Below, in pieces: positions 35,401 to 46,638 of a stretch of DNA of 64,000 nt (within the stretch, counting starts at the first letter, position 1; each line of letters opens with the position of its first letter). Source of the stretch: Sphaerolaimus hirsutus (taxonomy: Eukaryota > Nematoda > Chromadorea > Monhysterida > Sphaerolaimidae); the NCBI GenBank assembly GCA_964036195.1, contig OZ038460.1, positions 7,071,504 through 7,135,503 on the forward strand, in the 5' to 3' direction. A model generated the notes under the pieces. The model had not been told where the DNA came from. It searched no databases and saw nothing but the letters and a program-made list of their open reading frames with translations. A program made the position numbers and the translations under genes.

Positions 35401-36612
35401 CCACTCCCACCAAGCTCTCTGAGCAGCCGGAGTTTCATCGCTCCACGGACACTCTGGCGGTCGCTGTCGTCGACGGTCGAAGGGCTGGGTTAAGGGGAAG
35501 GTTTGTAAGTTTTGAGCGATAAACTGTCGCCAAAACACGGCGACAGTACTTAGCCCCCCTCAAAAATACGCTCGGTGCCTTTTTCCGAAAGTTGGCACTC
35601 GGCCAAGAGTGGCCGATTCAACACTCAACAAAAATCCCCAAAACCACCCAAAATCCCCCTCTTCCTGGCTCCGGCGGTTAGCGGTCGTCGAATGACGACG
35701 GCGCGGCGCTGTCGCGGTCGTGGAAACCATCTGCCGGCGCTCGTTCAGCCGCCATGCTCAGGGACACTCAGTTTTCGGCTGGCGCTGCTTTTCTTTTTAA
35801 TGAAAGCGCCGTAACTTACACAAAAGTTAGGTTTCATACCGGGCGGCGTCAAATGACGTCACCTGGCCCATTTCACGACCAAATGTGGCTAATTAGGCAG
35901 TTCCGCTAATTGAAATTAGCGAAATAACGCCATCGACGCCTCATGCACAAATAATTCGCGCCGAAGCACAATCCCAGAGACGTTGATCTGGCACTTTTGT
36001 GATCTGGCGCCAATTACCGTAGTTGGCGTCGACTGCGCCGTAAGTTCCACGTAAGTTAGGTTTCATATGGGGCGACGTCGCGATGATGTCACTTGGTCTA
36101 AAAATGGCCCGTATGGCGTTTCCGGCGGCTAAAGCGCCATGATTAGGATTAGTAAGCGTTAATTGGCGCTGGGTCACAGTCCCAGAGACATGGGTCTGGC
36201 ACTTCTGTGGCCCGCCGTCAGTTATCGCATTACACAAGTGGATATTATCAAAAAATTTCTCTATTCATTTTTGAAGACAAAGCCTACATCTACCTATAAA
36301 ATTTTTTTCACAAATATATTTGGTAAGATAAATAAGATGTGCTTCTCATAACAACCTTCTCTAAAGGGCGTATCTATTAAATCAAGGGTGGAATTGAAAG
36401 TGTCCCAATGTTTTTGAAACGTTTTGTTATGATATGCAAATGGACAAAAACTGTGTGAATTCATCCGGATTTGTGTGAATTTCATCCGAATGCCCTAAAA
36501 ATGACACATTTTTCCTAAATAAAAATGTTCGAACTGCCCTTGGAGTTCTGCCTTGGCGGAACTCAAAAACGTTCGAACCGCCCTTGAAAATTTTGAGTGT
36601 GCGGTGCGCTTA
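32470..36612. mobile_element. Composite TIR element carrying a 3.35-kb insertion
   Basis: The outer ends 'gcacggcacactcaaatttt' and 'aaaattttgagtgtgcggtgcg' match a shorter copy at about 3523-5190. In that copy 'aaacaagtggatatta' is continuous. Here the sequence is split: 'aaacaag' ends at 32880 and 'acaagtggatatta' resumes at 36231. So 32881-36230 is an insertion with a 5-6 bp duplication (ACAAG). It holds two open frames and, near its right end, two diverged direct repeats (about 35822-36040 and 36045-36230). I see no LTRs and cannot classify it. Confidence 0.6.
32872..33790 (-). CDS. Unrecognised open frames in the 3.35-kb insertion
   Basis: Two overlapping minus-strand frames: 33790-33320 (156 codons, acidic, 'GDFVIDSVLPNGEIISDASQ') and 33360-32872 (162 codons, basic, 'GSRARAKRRACSVVVKRPVD'). 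They join if one base is shifted near 33340, so they may be one damaged protein of about 300 residues. The second frame's stop lies at the insertion boundary. I see no reverse transcriptase, transposase or protease motif. It is probably a mobile-element protein; function unknown. Confidence 0.35.
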
Positions 36613-37469
36613 TGTATCTAATTATGTTAACACACCACCAAAAGAAATAGAAGTGAAGGAAATAAAAAGCGGCAAGGGCTACCACCGACTAAAAAAGCAA
36701 AAAATATATCAAAACAAAGATCACAAAATCGATCCACGCGACGAATTCATTTACTTGCGAGTGATTAATGAGAAACAAATAAACAAAAATAAATATAAAT
36801 AAATATAAAAAGGTGAATAAGTCCGCATAATTCCATACTTCAGAAATAAGAGTGCACAATGCGGCTGCGCACAGTGAAGAAAGTGTTTTTCCGTTAAATC
36901 AACTACTACACGTTCAAACATCGGAGATAATTGGATGGCATTTTCAGATTCACCTCGGTAATTCTTATCCGAGTTTTCTGGGGTACCAATTAATCATCAA
37001 AAAATGGGTGGGTGTAGTGTAAATAACTCGTCACCATTACTCGACTTAATGTTAACCTTTTTATTTACTTTTGATTATCTGAGCTGACTTCAGAGGCTGA
37101 GAGATGAGTTTCAGTGCGCGCAGCCGCAATTCAGGATTATCATCACGAGTAAATCATTGACAAAAGGGAATGTATATTTGGAGAAAAACATTGCCACTTT
37201 CAGACCACTATCACTTCATATCTGGATATTTACCACTAAAGTATTACAAATCATGTTTCAGTAAAATGTACACACCAAGATTAGCAGCGACAGAATCAAA
37301 AGACAAGTTATGTTACGCTACTCCATTTCTCAATAATTAGAAAAGAATCGCAAAGTGAATCACACATGAAGATCATAAAAGTGAAGATCATTCACAAAGA
37401 AGGCATTAAAATAAGGGTTAAAATGCTCCTCGTAAAGCAGAAAATCAAGATAAACTAGACACGACAAAA
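36613..37469. other. AT-rich spacer downstream of CEP97, nothing recognised
   Basis: No exon, RNA gene or clear repeat seen; short A-rich open frames only. Confidence 0.5.
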
Positions 37470-40400
37470 TCAATCAAGCGACTCCACCCACTTCGCTTCA
37501 TACCAATTTTGGAAAACTGCCAAATGGTACATTTCCACAACTGAAGACCCAATGCAAGAAACTTGCAACGTTTCATCCACCCCAATACTATAAGTTGCTG
37601 CGCTGTCTCCAGAATCTTGTGACTCTTTTGATAAACTGGCAATTGGCGCCTGTTTGATGGAGTCTATCATTGGCACATAATCCAGGGTGCCTGGTGAACT
37701 TTCATAGCCGCCATTTGTTACAGCTGTCACCGTGAATCTGTATTTTGAGCCATTTTTAGGTGTCTTGGTGGAGATGAGTACGTACCGTATTTCGTCTGAC
37801 ATCTTACGGAAAATATGATTGACGAAATACGGTACATAAAAAGTGACGTACTTATTTTATGCGGCAACTTATGTAAAAAAAATCGAACCTATGAGGTTGC
37901 GATGTATCCAAATTGTCAATGTAGGCAGGTCTGCGCTTTATACTGCCGCAATCCTCGCCATCTATGGTAAATTTGTATTCTGAAAACAACAATAATACGA
38001 TAAAACCAAATTGATCAAAGAACAAATATCCCCGACAGCCAATCAGATTCACATTTAATGGCGGCCCGCACACTAGTTGACACACGTGTGTGAACTGGCT
38101 TGTGTCAACTCAGCTTTCGGCTTCAGAGCGATCGACAAATGCACATGCGGCAATCTTGACAATAAATATTACGGCATGTGCATTTGAAGGGTGTGCTTCT
38201 AAAAGTAACGATCTACAAATTTTTCAAATTTGAGTTAGGACCATTTTTGGGGTCCCCATAAAAATGCGCTTCAAAAATATATATAATATGTGGGGGGTGC
38301 GAAATTCAATTTTGAGATATGGGGGGTCGAAAAAAGCAAAAAAAAATCGCAAAATACAGTTTTTGAAATTTTAAAAGTACCGATCTACAAGCTTTTTCAG
38401 CTTTTGTATTTTTTAAAGTACCGATCTACACACATTTTTCAAAATTGTACTTCTAAATGTACCGATCTGCACTTTATTTTTTGTGCTTCTAAAAGTACCG
38501 ATGTCAGCTCGGCATCATCAGCAGCAAAAACTCAATTTGTGCTTTTTTACTATGGGTAAAAGTACCGATCTACATCTATCTGATTTTGTGCTTTAAAAGG
38601 TACCGATCTACATGCTATTACCAATTTGTTCCTTTAAAATGTACTGTACTACAAAAAATACGATTCACTAAATGTTATATAGCTAGTGTTATGTGTATAA
38701 ACAATGATTATACCCATGCATGTGGATACCCAACAATATGGCCGAAATACCCATACCCAAAATTCCCATACCCAATACCCATGTATGGGTATTGCATACT
38801 CCAAACTTTCAATTGCGATTATCTCAAAATCGATTTTTTTTGTAGATCGGTACATTTAGAAGCACACCCTTCATTTGCAGATCGCTCTACAACACGTAAA
38901 GCCAAATTTAAGTTGAAACAGACCAGTTGATAATGTCAACTGATGTGGGCCGCCACTCGGGCGGATTAGAATTTCAATTAAATGAACCCAGGCATAAACG
39001 CGTCCGATAAACTAAAACTAAGGCACTCAAAGACAAACCTCTGACAATATTCTCCTGACCAGTGACAAGCCACCTGAGAACGCCACCATCGTTTCCCTTC
39101 AGTTCAAACGTCAAATTTACAGGCCGCGGCAGTAATTCCGTCATGAACGTTTCCATGGCGCGCATACGTTCCCGCAACGTTTCACATTCGTTCAGGTGCC
39201 TGAAAAGGTGTGCAAGTTGAATAGAAGGGGTATCCAAATTGAAGTTCTGATCGAAGTCATGTCCCGCCCCGCATCATTTTAGAATGGAGTTATCAATTTT
39301 TGGTAGCCTTATTTGCGGGAAAAATGTAATTTGTGTTGAGAAATTGTCTTTACCATTAAAAGCGCACAACATAAATATTGTGTGACACGAAATAAATGCA
39401 AAAAAGATTCGAATGTAGGAACCAATAAAAATGTAGTGACTACAGTAATGAACTTAGTGACAAAACGTTCGCGATACACTCAGCGTACGGCCAGACCACG
39501 GTGAATGTACGCCATCCCGTCTGATCTGGCAAGTCAAGCACCTTCGGGCCGGGTTAGTACTTGGATCGGAGACGGCCTGGTGCTGTACGCTCTTTTTGCA
39601 CTTTTTTTTGCTATAGCGAAAATAGGTTGTGGAAACAACAAACATGACATGGCAACGTCTGAACATGGCATGGCACTCGCACAACTCCGGCGCCTGGCAG
39701 TCGGAATTTCAATTTTTTTTAAATTTTACACAATTTTAGCACCGTAAACGAAAAAATTGGGGGAAAACAGTAAGGCACAGCAAACCTGTTACCCCAATTC
39801 CACCAACCTCGCACATGACCACTGGTACTCCCTTTCACAATGAGCCAACTTATTTGTCAACTGGTGCATAATATCTGCAGCCGCGCTATTCACATCGGTC
39901 ATTTTGTCCAGTTCCAATCGCTGCTCAGTCACTAACAACTCCAAACGTTCGATTCTAGTGGTTACGGTAGCAAAATCGACGTTGAGAGAGTCTCTTGGGG
40001 TGTTCCTGGTTACGGTAGCTGACCTGCGATATCGAGATGTTAATGGTGGTCAGGTGGCAGTCCCGCAGCATGAAAAGTAACATGTATAGTGGCAAATGTC
40101 ATGTAAAATCATAAAATGTCAATTTTTAAAAAGAAAATATTCTTTACTGAACTTTTGACATTTCTCGTGACATTTGACGCTACAACTTTCAGAGTGCGCA
40201 TGTCGAGGTTCAAAAAACTATACAGACCTATCGTTTGTATTATGACGCACGTCCTTCCACCATCTTTGTATTTTTTCAGCTGCAGCCACTTTTGTCGGAT
40301 CATTAGATATCAGTGTGCTCTGCGTTTTTCATACATTACGGGATAAAAATACCATTCTACGACTGGATTTTGTGATGGGTGGGAATAAACATGTTAAATT

Positions 40401-43400
40401 CCGTCTCATTACACATAAAAATGTTTGTGGGTGAAAATAGAGGAGTTTTAAAATAAAACAGGCATTTCAGGATATTTGAATGTATTTGGATAGGTAGGTG
40501 TCGAGGGATGACTTTCACAGGAATCTTTCACTCAAATTTTCGCAAAAAAACTACCCATCCTTCCGTGCATAAATATGTCGTTACAAAGGTTTCAAAAAAC
40601 ATCCGTAGAACACTTGGGGATCACCGCCCAACCCCACAAATACACTTGTATGAAATAAATAGTATTAATAAATATCTGTAGCAGGGGTTTAGTAGAGGGG
40701 TTGGGGGGTTACCCCCCCCCCCAAATCCACCAGCTATCTATCTATCCCGGAGTCCCGCTCAGCTATCTATCTATCCCGGAGGCAAAATTTTTGGCAAAAT
40801 CTATCCCCCAAATCTTCCGATTTTTAAGAAATTTTCGCTCAATTTTCGCTCAAAACTGCTAATTTTCGTACCTTTTTATAGTTTTTCACCTTCAAAATAC
40901 TAATTCACGTTCCTTATTGCCTAGTGATGGAAAAGCGCCAGAAAAAAAGGCGCCAGGCGCCAATGGCGCCATGGCGCCATTCAGGAAGTGGGCGCCAAGC
41001 GCCAAGGGCGCCACAGAAAAAGGGCGCCAGGCGCCAAGGGCGCCATGGCGCCATTCGGAAAGCGGGCGCCAGGCGCCAAGGGCGCCACGGAAAGAGGGCA
41101 CCAAGCGCCAAGGGCGCCATGGCGCCATTTGAAAAATAGGGCGCCAGGCGCCAAGGGCGCCAGGATAAATAAGTGCATACAACACCCTGCGTGTGCTCAA
41201 AGTGTTTCTACAGCACCCTAGTACATGCATTCACAACTTAATTTGCGTTCTCCAGGGTGTAATGAACAAAGACAACACTAGCAACAAAAAAATTCAAGTA
41301 AAATTACCATGACAATTCAAACAGAATGGATATTGTCATTTGACAACAATCCATTCACTTCAAATTGACTTTTCCAATCATGTTTCCTCGAAATGGACAA
41401 AAAAACGGAATTGCAATGATTTGATTCCGTTGATATATGATTTTGCAAGTTCAACGTTCCATCATTCTCGTCTTCTGATCTGTCAGACACCGTTACACAA
41501 AAGCTTTATACCCAATCACACCACTTCGTCCATTTTTCTGGCGAATTCAGATCATCCATGAATGCGTTTTTCATCTTTTTCCATTTATACAGCACTCACC
41601 TTGAAACCCTGCTGGCGCCTTTTTGGCGCCCTTTAAAAGCAGGGCGCCAGGCGCCAAGGCGCCACGGAAAAAGGGCGCCAAGCGCCAAGGGCGCCATGGC
41701 GCCCTTCAGAATGTGGGCGCCAGGCGCCAAGGGCGCCACAGAAAAAGGGCGCCAAGCGCCAATGGCGCCATGGCGCGGCGCCCTTTGGCGCCCTCAAATG
41801 GCGCCAGCGCCATGGCGCCATTCCATCACTATTATTGCCTATTTTTAGCGATTTTTTGTACTTTATGTACTTAGAGACCTATTTCTAGCTGTTTTTCACC
41901 TACTTTTAGCGATTTTCCCCTTTTTTCCGTCTATACCTTGGAAAAGCCTATATATTGAACCCCCGCCAACCCCCCCCCAAAAAAAACAATTTTTTTTCAG
42001 CTATCTATCCCTCCGAAGGAGCGATTTACTATCTATATAAACCCCCGCCAGGGTGCAAATCAACTAAACCCATGATCTATAGTAACAATAAAATTAAAAA
42101 TAACAATTTATCGTAGACAAAAAATTTATGGACTAATTATACCTCGTCCGTCTGCGTGGCACTTTCAGTCAGGTTGGATAAAGAAACGCTCACAGCTCTT
42201 GCCGGCTTCACAGCACTCTCACGAGTGCCCACTTGCTTAGTCTTTTTCACAGACCCGCTGGTAATCAGTGGCCGCTTATTCACTGGCTTTCTGCCAACAA
42301 TTCCAGATTTCGGAGTGGAATAAGTGTGAGATCTGGAAATCGTGAATCTCGTGAATGTACAAAAAAAGACAGAAAACTTTGTCATTTTAATAGGGTTAAA
42401 ACGGAATCTCGGAAAATTTCGGGGTTTGGCAATCCTGATCCCAAAATCTCAAAAAACGAATCCTGATTCGGCACGAAAATCAAATCCCAACCCCTATCAC
42501 GATCCAGTGACTCCAATCCAGACCCCGGAAAAATTAGTGGTAATGATTTCAATAATGTTAAAAAGCTTTTTGCACTAAGAAATGTGTACGGAAACCTCCA
42601 GTGTCTAATTTATGCCATTTCTATGGCATCCAGGTGTATTTTGAGACCATTTTGTGGCAAATCATAGAAAAACGTTTTATCGTAGAAAAAACGGCAAATC
42701 TTAGAAAAACTCGATCCCGATAAACCAATCCCGATCCCGAAAACTCAAAAAACAATCCCGATCACGAAAAGTATTCCGGTTTGAGCTCTACATTTCAATC
42801 ACAAACCTGCCGACATTTGAATGACTGGTAATGGTCACACTCGTGTCAGAAACTGTAGATGGGGCGGGCAGAAAATGGTTTCGATTAGACGCAACCGCTG
42901 GTCTAGATTCATACTCATAGTAGGGGTTGTTTGCAGTTTCGTTGCCATTATTTGAAGTTGAAACGACTGGTAAAACTTGCTGCACGGGCGTCAAAGTCCG
43001 AACTGACTGTTGTGCCGTATCTGTGTGAAAGCGAAAGACGATATGTGCCAGAGTAGCACGATTAGCATGGGATGATGATTTTGGGAAAAAAGGACTGAAT
43101 AAAATATTAGGAAATCTCTCAAAAAGAAAAAATCGGTAATTAAATCCCTCTGAGAAAAGCTAGAAAAAAATATAAATGAATAGAAATGCGATTTTTTATG
43201 TTTTCTGATATTCTGAAAATATTATTAAACTTCTCTGGAAAATACTGGAAAAATGCTAATATAAAAAAACTACAATCTTAGATTTCTCTGATATTTTTTA
43301 AACACACCACTATCGCCCGAAGGCTCGGGGTTCGCGTTGTCATTGTCAAAGTCCAATTTTCTCCTGGCAGGTGACTTGTTCTCCTTATCAGGACTGCACG

Positions 43401-46230
43401 AAATCACTGACAATTCCTGGCAAGGCACTGGTGATTTGATCACTGCTGAAGGGGCAGGTGATGGGTGACCGAAAATCGATGTGCTTGACACCTGAAATTT
43501 GTTGACTTCCGGTATTCTATACCTCAGGGTTGACTTACGGTATTTCATCTAATAGAAGGGCAGGTCTCAAACAGAAGGGCGTCTCCAATAGAAATTGCAC
43601 TTTTTCGACTTGATTTGGGACACGTAATAAATAGAAGTGCGGTCTCCAATAGAAGGTACACAAAGTGCTGGAATTGTACCAAGTGCATAAAAAGTATATC
43701 ACCGGACGCTGTGATTTAGTGGCTTTGGTCCATTGATTTATGCTTTTTTAACATCAAATGTTGAATGAACTCTATGCATCGTCATTCTAGGAGCTGTCTG
43801 TGATGCAACACTTTGAAACGCCTTGGCAAAACTTGAAAAAGACTGGCAGCGAAATTGGCAAAAAATAGAAGGGCGTCTCCAATAGAAGGGCGGATGAAAA
43901 GTTGAAGAAAAAATAGAAGGGCGCCCCCCATTAGAAGAAATAAGGTGATCAGTCTCGCTATGAAGGATTGAAAAATTTTCCGCACCTGTGAAATCGTTCT
44001 AGCGCTGGAGGCGTCAGCATCCACGGCAGCCACTTCAGCCATATGCTGGCGTCTCTTCTCCAAAACTTTCTTCAATTTCTCATCGCCGATGGACAGGCTC
44101 TCAGACATCAATACCGAATCGGCAGTACCGAAAATCGATTCACTTTCCGGTAGCGGTGTGGGTGTTGATCGGGACATTTCGGTGGAATGCATCAAAGGGC
44201 AGGTGGTCTCCAAGTAAGCGACTAGCTGAGAGTGTTGGCCTGGTCTGTACGACCGCCCGCGACCCTGGCTGTAGATCCACTCGCCTGTGTGAAATAATAG
44301 CACTTCGGTGAGTGTGAATATATTTGTAGGTGTGAAGACTTATTCTATACATGTGTGTCATTCATTTGCATGAACAGAAAAAAAATTTGCAAAATATTAT
44401 TTGATATTTTTGCGCAACACCAGGCGTGACGCAAAACATCTCGCAAAATTGTTTGAATGAATGCACAACCAACCTTTCAGAGTGACATTTTCATCCAGCT
44501 TTACGCCATCCAAAATCTCCAGTGTCGGCACGCAACAGATTGCGTAGGGCCGATAATCGAACCTGGCGCCGATGACGCACTCGTTGTGGTCGAACGATAG
44601 CTCGTGCAGCGCGGCGAAACAGTGCAGGCTGTGCAGCTGCAATGGGAGTGTGGATGGTTGATGTGTACGGGTTCATTGGCACCAAACACGTCAACTGGTT
44701 TCGGTGTCAACTAGATTTTGCTTTGATTTTCAAGCGCACATGCGGCAATTCCGAAAGGAATAAATATTGTCATGTGCATCTGAACACGGTTTCGCAACCC
44801 ATCAAGTAAAATCTTAATGAAAACCAGTCGGCTCAGTTGACATCAGCTTTCATAAGTTTCATTGTCCAGGGACCTAAATTGAACTAAAATCGAGTAGACA
44901 CGAAAACCAGTTGACATACAGTATGTGGCGTCATTGGCACGCATTTTCAAAGTAACCAACAAACTGCAAACCTGACTGAGGTCGTTTACCAAGTTCCTTG
45001 CTAATTTCAACACCTTCAACCTGACCGATAGTGAATGCATTGCATTTTCTAACGAATATATTACATTTCCTTCCAAATTGAGAACCTCCAAACTGTTGAC
45101 TCTACTCAAATTCGGCAATGAACTGAGTCGATTATTTGATAGATCTATGGACGTCAGGCAGTCCATGTTGAGTAGAACAGGGAATTCCTGTATTGGGGTG
45201 CTAATGTATTTATATTTGGCCAGATGCACATATGCAAGGAACGCAATTTACGCATTCACTAAAATGTTCATAAATGACTCTCAACTGAATTTTCATAAAT
45301 AACTGAATGACTGACTTTTCATAAATAATAACCATAATGTCCATGTTTTTACTTAAGCGCTCAGCAGGGTGGGGGCAAAATCAAAATAGACCTAACTGTT
45401 TTTCACATGCACAAATTTGAGCTGTGTCTAATAGATAACCCTCAAATATTTTATACAAAAACTTTGACCTCACTTCAATTTGGTTGCCCTCCAAATCCAA
45501 AACATGCAAACGCCTGAACAAGTGCAGCCCATCCAAGGCACGTAGCTTGTTCCTTTTTGCGTACAACCTTCGCAGGGTGTTTTTCAAACTTTGGAATGAA
45601 GCCAGGCGAGAAATCTCATTGTCATTTACGTTGAGCTGCGAAATCATGCACCTTTGTAGATTATAACAAAAATAACCTTCTCAAATTAAGGCCCCACACA
45701 CACTAGTTGACATCGCAAATTCGTGTTAACTGAATGTCAACTAAATAACACAAAAAAAATTAAAAGAATCACACTTACAGAAACAATTAAAAGTAGTGTC
45801 ACAGACACGGTGTAATAGTAACTATGCACTAACACATAGGAAAGTAGAAATCACATAATTAACCAAAATTTTGTCAAATTTAGTTGACACGAATTTTGAT
45901 GACAACTAGTGTGGGCTCATTTGAACGAACGGTGTGCAAACGGCCGCATTTGGTCAGCCCATCGATTCTGGTCAATTTATTGCCACTCAAATCAATGTAT
46001 TTTAGAAGTGCACAGCTTAAATTGCTGTCAAACTCAGCCACACTGAACTTTACAAGACCAGAATGGCGTGCATTCAAAATTTCTGATTTGTCAAAAATGC
46101 TATTTTCCATGATCGAATGACTCAAATCTATCGCACTTTCATGACTACTGACTGAGCTCTGCTGTGGGAAACATGCAGTTCCCATGTATGGTGATGCATG
46201 GAGGCAGGTAGATCCTTTTGAAGTGGCCAT
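37470..46230 (-). CDS. CEP97: CEP97-like centriolar LRR/IQ protein with C-terminal FN3-like domain
   Basis: Thirteen exons: 46230-45931, 45635-45474, 45187-44972, 44636-44474, 44284-43986, 43491-43308, 43020-42807, 42332-42143, 40319-40228, 40023-39808, 39199-39039, 37979-37889 and 37737-37470. Total is 2556 nt, 851 aa; human CEP97 is about 865. Residues about 75-270 are leucine-rich repeats ('LDLSGNKL', 'LDLEGNQIE', 'IDLSNNRL', 'LNLEGNVI'). The cap 'FDYRPYAI' then '[20 protein letters not shown]' is the family signature. Exon 9 carries an IQ-like motif '[11 protein letters not shown]'. Exons 10-11 are coiled coil. Exons 11-13 form one FN3-like sandwich ('NLTFEL', 'VLRWLV', '[14 protein letters not shown]'), which I do not recall from the vertebrate protein. 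CEP97 works with CP110 to cap centrioles and restrain ciliogenesis. It starts 409 bp after ATG4 on the same strand. Confidence 0.88.
38189..38873. mobile_element. TIR element with aagggtgtgcttct ends and gatctaca arrays
   Basis: Ends AAGGGTGTGCTTCTAAA and complement, flanked by CATTTG on both sides. The interior is irregular copies of 'aaaagtaccgatctaca'. It is nested in a foldback MITE (about 38058-38955) inside a CEP97 intron. Confidence 0.65.
39482..39591 (+). rRNA. 5S rRNA-like gene (110 nt, about 10 nt short)
   Basis: The sequence folds a perfect terminal stem (5' AGCGTAC with 3' GTACGCT). It has the internal blocks 'ACGCCATCCCGTC', 'GATCTGGCAAGT', 'GGTTAGTACTTGGATCGGAG' and 'ACGGCCTGG', close to nematode 5S. 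A T5 run at 39593-39597, with T8 further on, would stop RNA polymerase III. Normal 5S is about 119-120 nt. Roughly ten bases are missing just after 'ACGGCCTGG', where a loop is expected, consistent with a deletion between short CTGG repeats. It may be a pseudogene or a divergent copy. It lies antisense in the CEP97 intron between exons 10 and 11. Confidence 0.75.
40922..41831. mobile_element. hAT-like element, TAGTGATGGAA ends, ggcgcc arrays (copy 2, inverted)
   Basis: Perfect duplication TTATTGCC (40914-40921, 41832-41839). It is the reverse complement of copy 1 across the full 0.9 kb, including the unique centre. Inserted in the 'ctatctatc' repeat within CEP97 intron 8. Confidence 0.9.
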
Positions 46231-46638
46231 TTTCTGTGAACAAAATGACTATTTTCAACGGAACTTCATCGGTATCTACCGGTAAAGTTTCAAATCAAAT
46301 TGGTGGACCAACCATACAATTTTTAGAAAAAGTAATCTGCCAAAGCAGCCAATTTGAGTTTTTTTAATCAAATAACTCATTTCAGTTTCAGCTTTAACAT
46401 TCAACTAGGTATTCAATGCTAGCTTTTATTAGTGACTAATAGCGAGCGATAAAACGCTGCATTAGGCAGCGCGTCAAGGAGAAAGTTAAATACTATTATA
46501 AAATTACAATTAGGAAATATATAATGTCAAAAAAATCAAAGTTTATCACACAGCCGGAAAAAAATCACGCATTCAAAAACTCACAATCAAAAAGGCACAA
46601 TAAATTGGTAAAAGTCATGCATATCTATCTAACCCAAA
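46231..46638. other. ATG4-CEP97 intergenic gap (408 bp)
   Basis: AT-rich. It follows the ATG4 stop and precedes the CEP97 start on the same strand. No hairpin or known spliced-leader signal is obvious. The short gap leaves room for shared transcription, which cannot be decided from sequence. Confidence 0.5.

Noticed and set aside
42137-42142. CEP97 ending at the TAA after 'ATQTDE'
   Set aside because: GTATAA there works as a donor: a 92-nt IQ exon at 40319-40228 fits phase 0 in and phase 2 out, and exon 10 needs exactly that phase.
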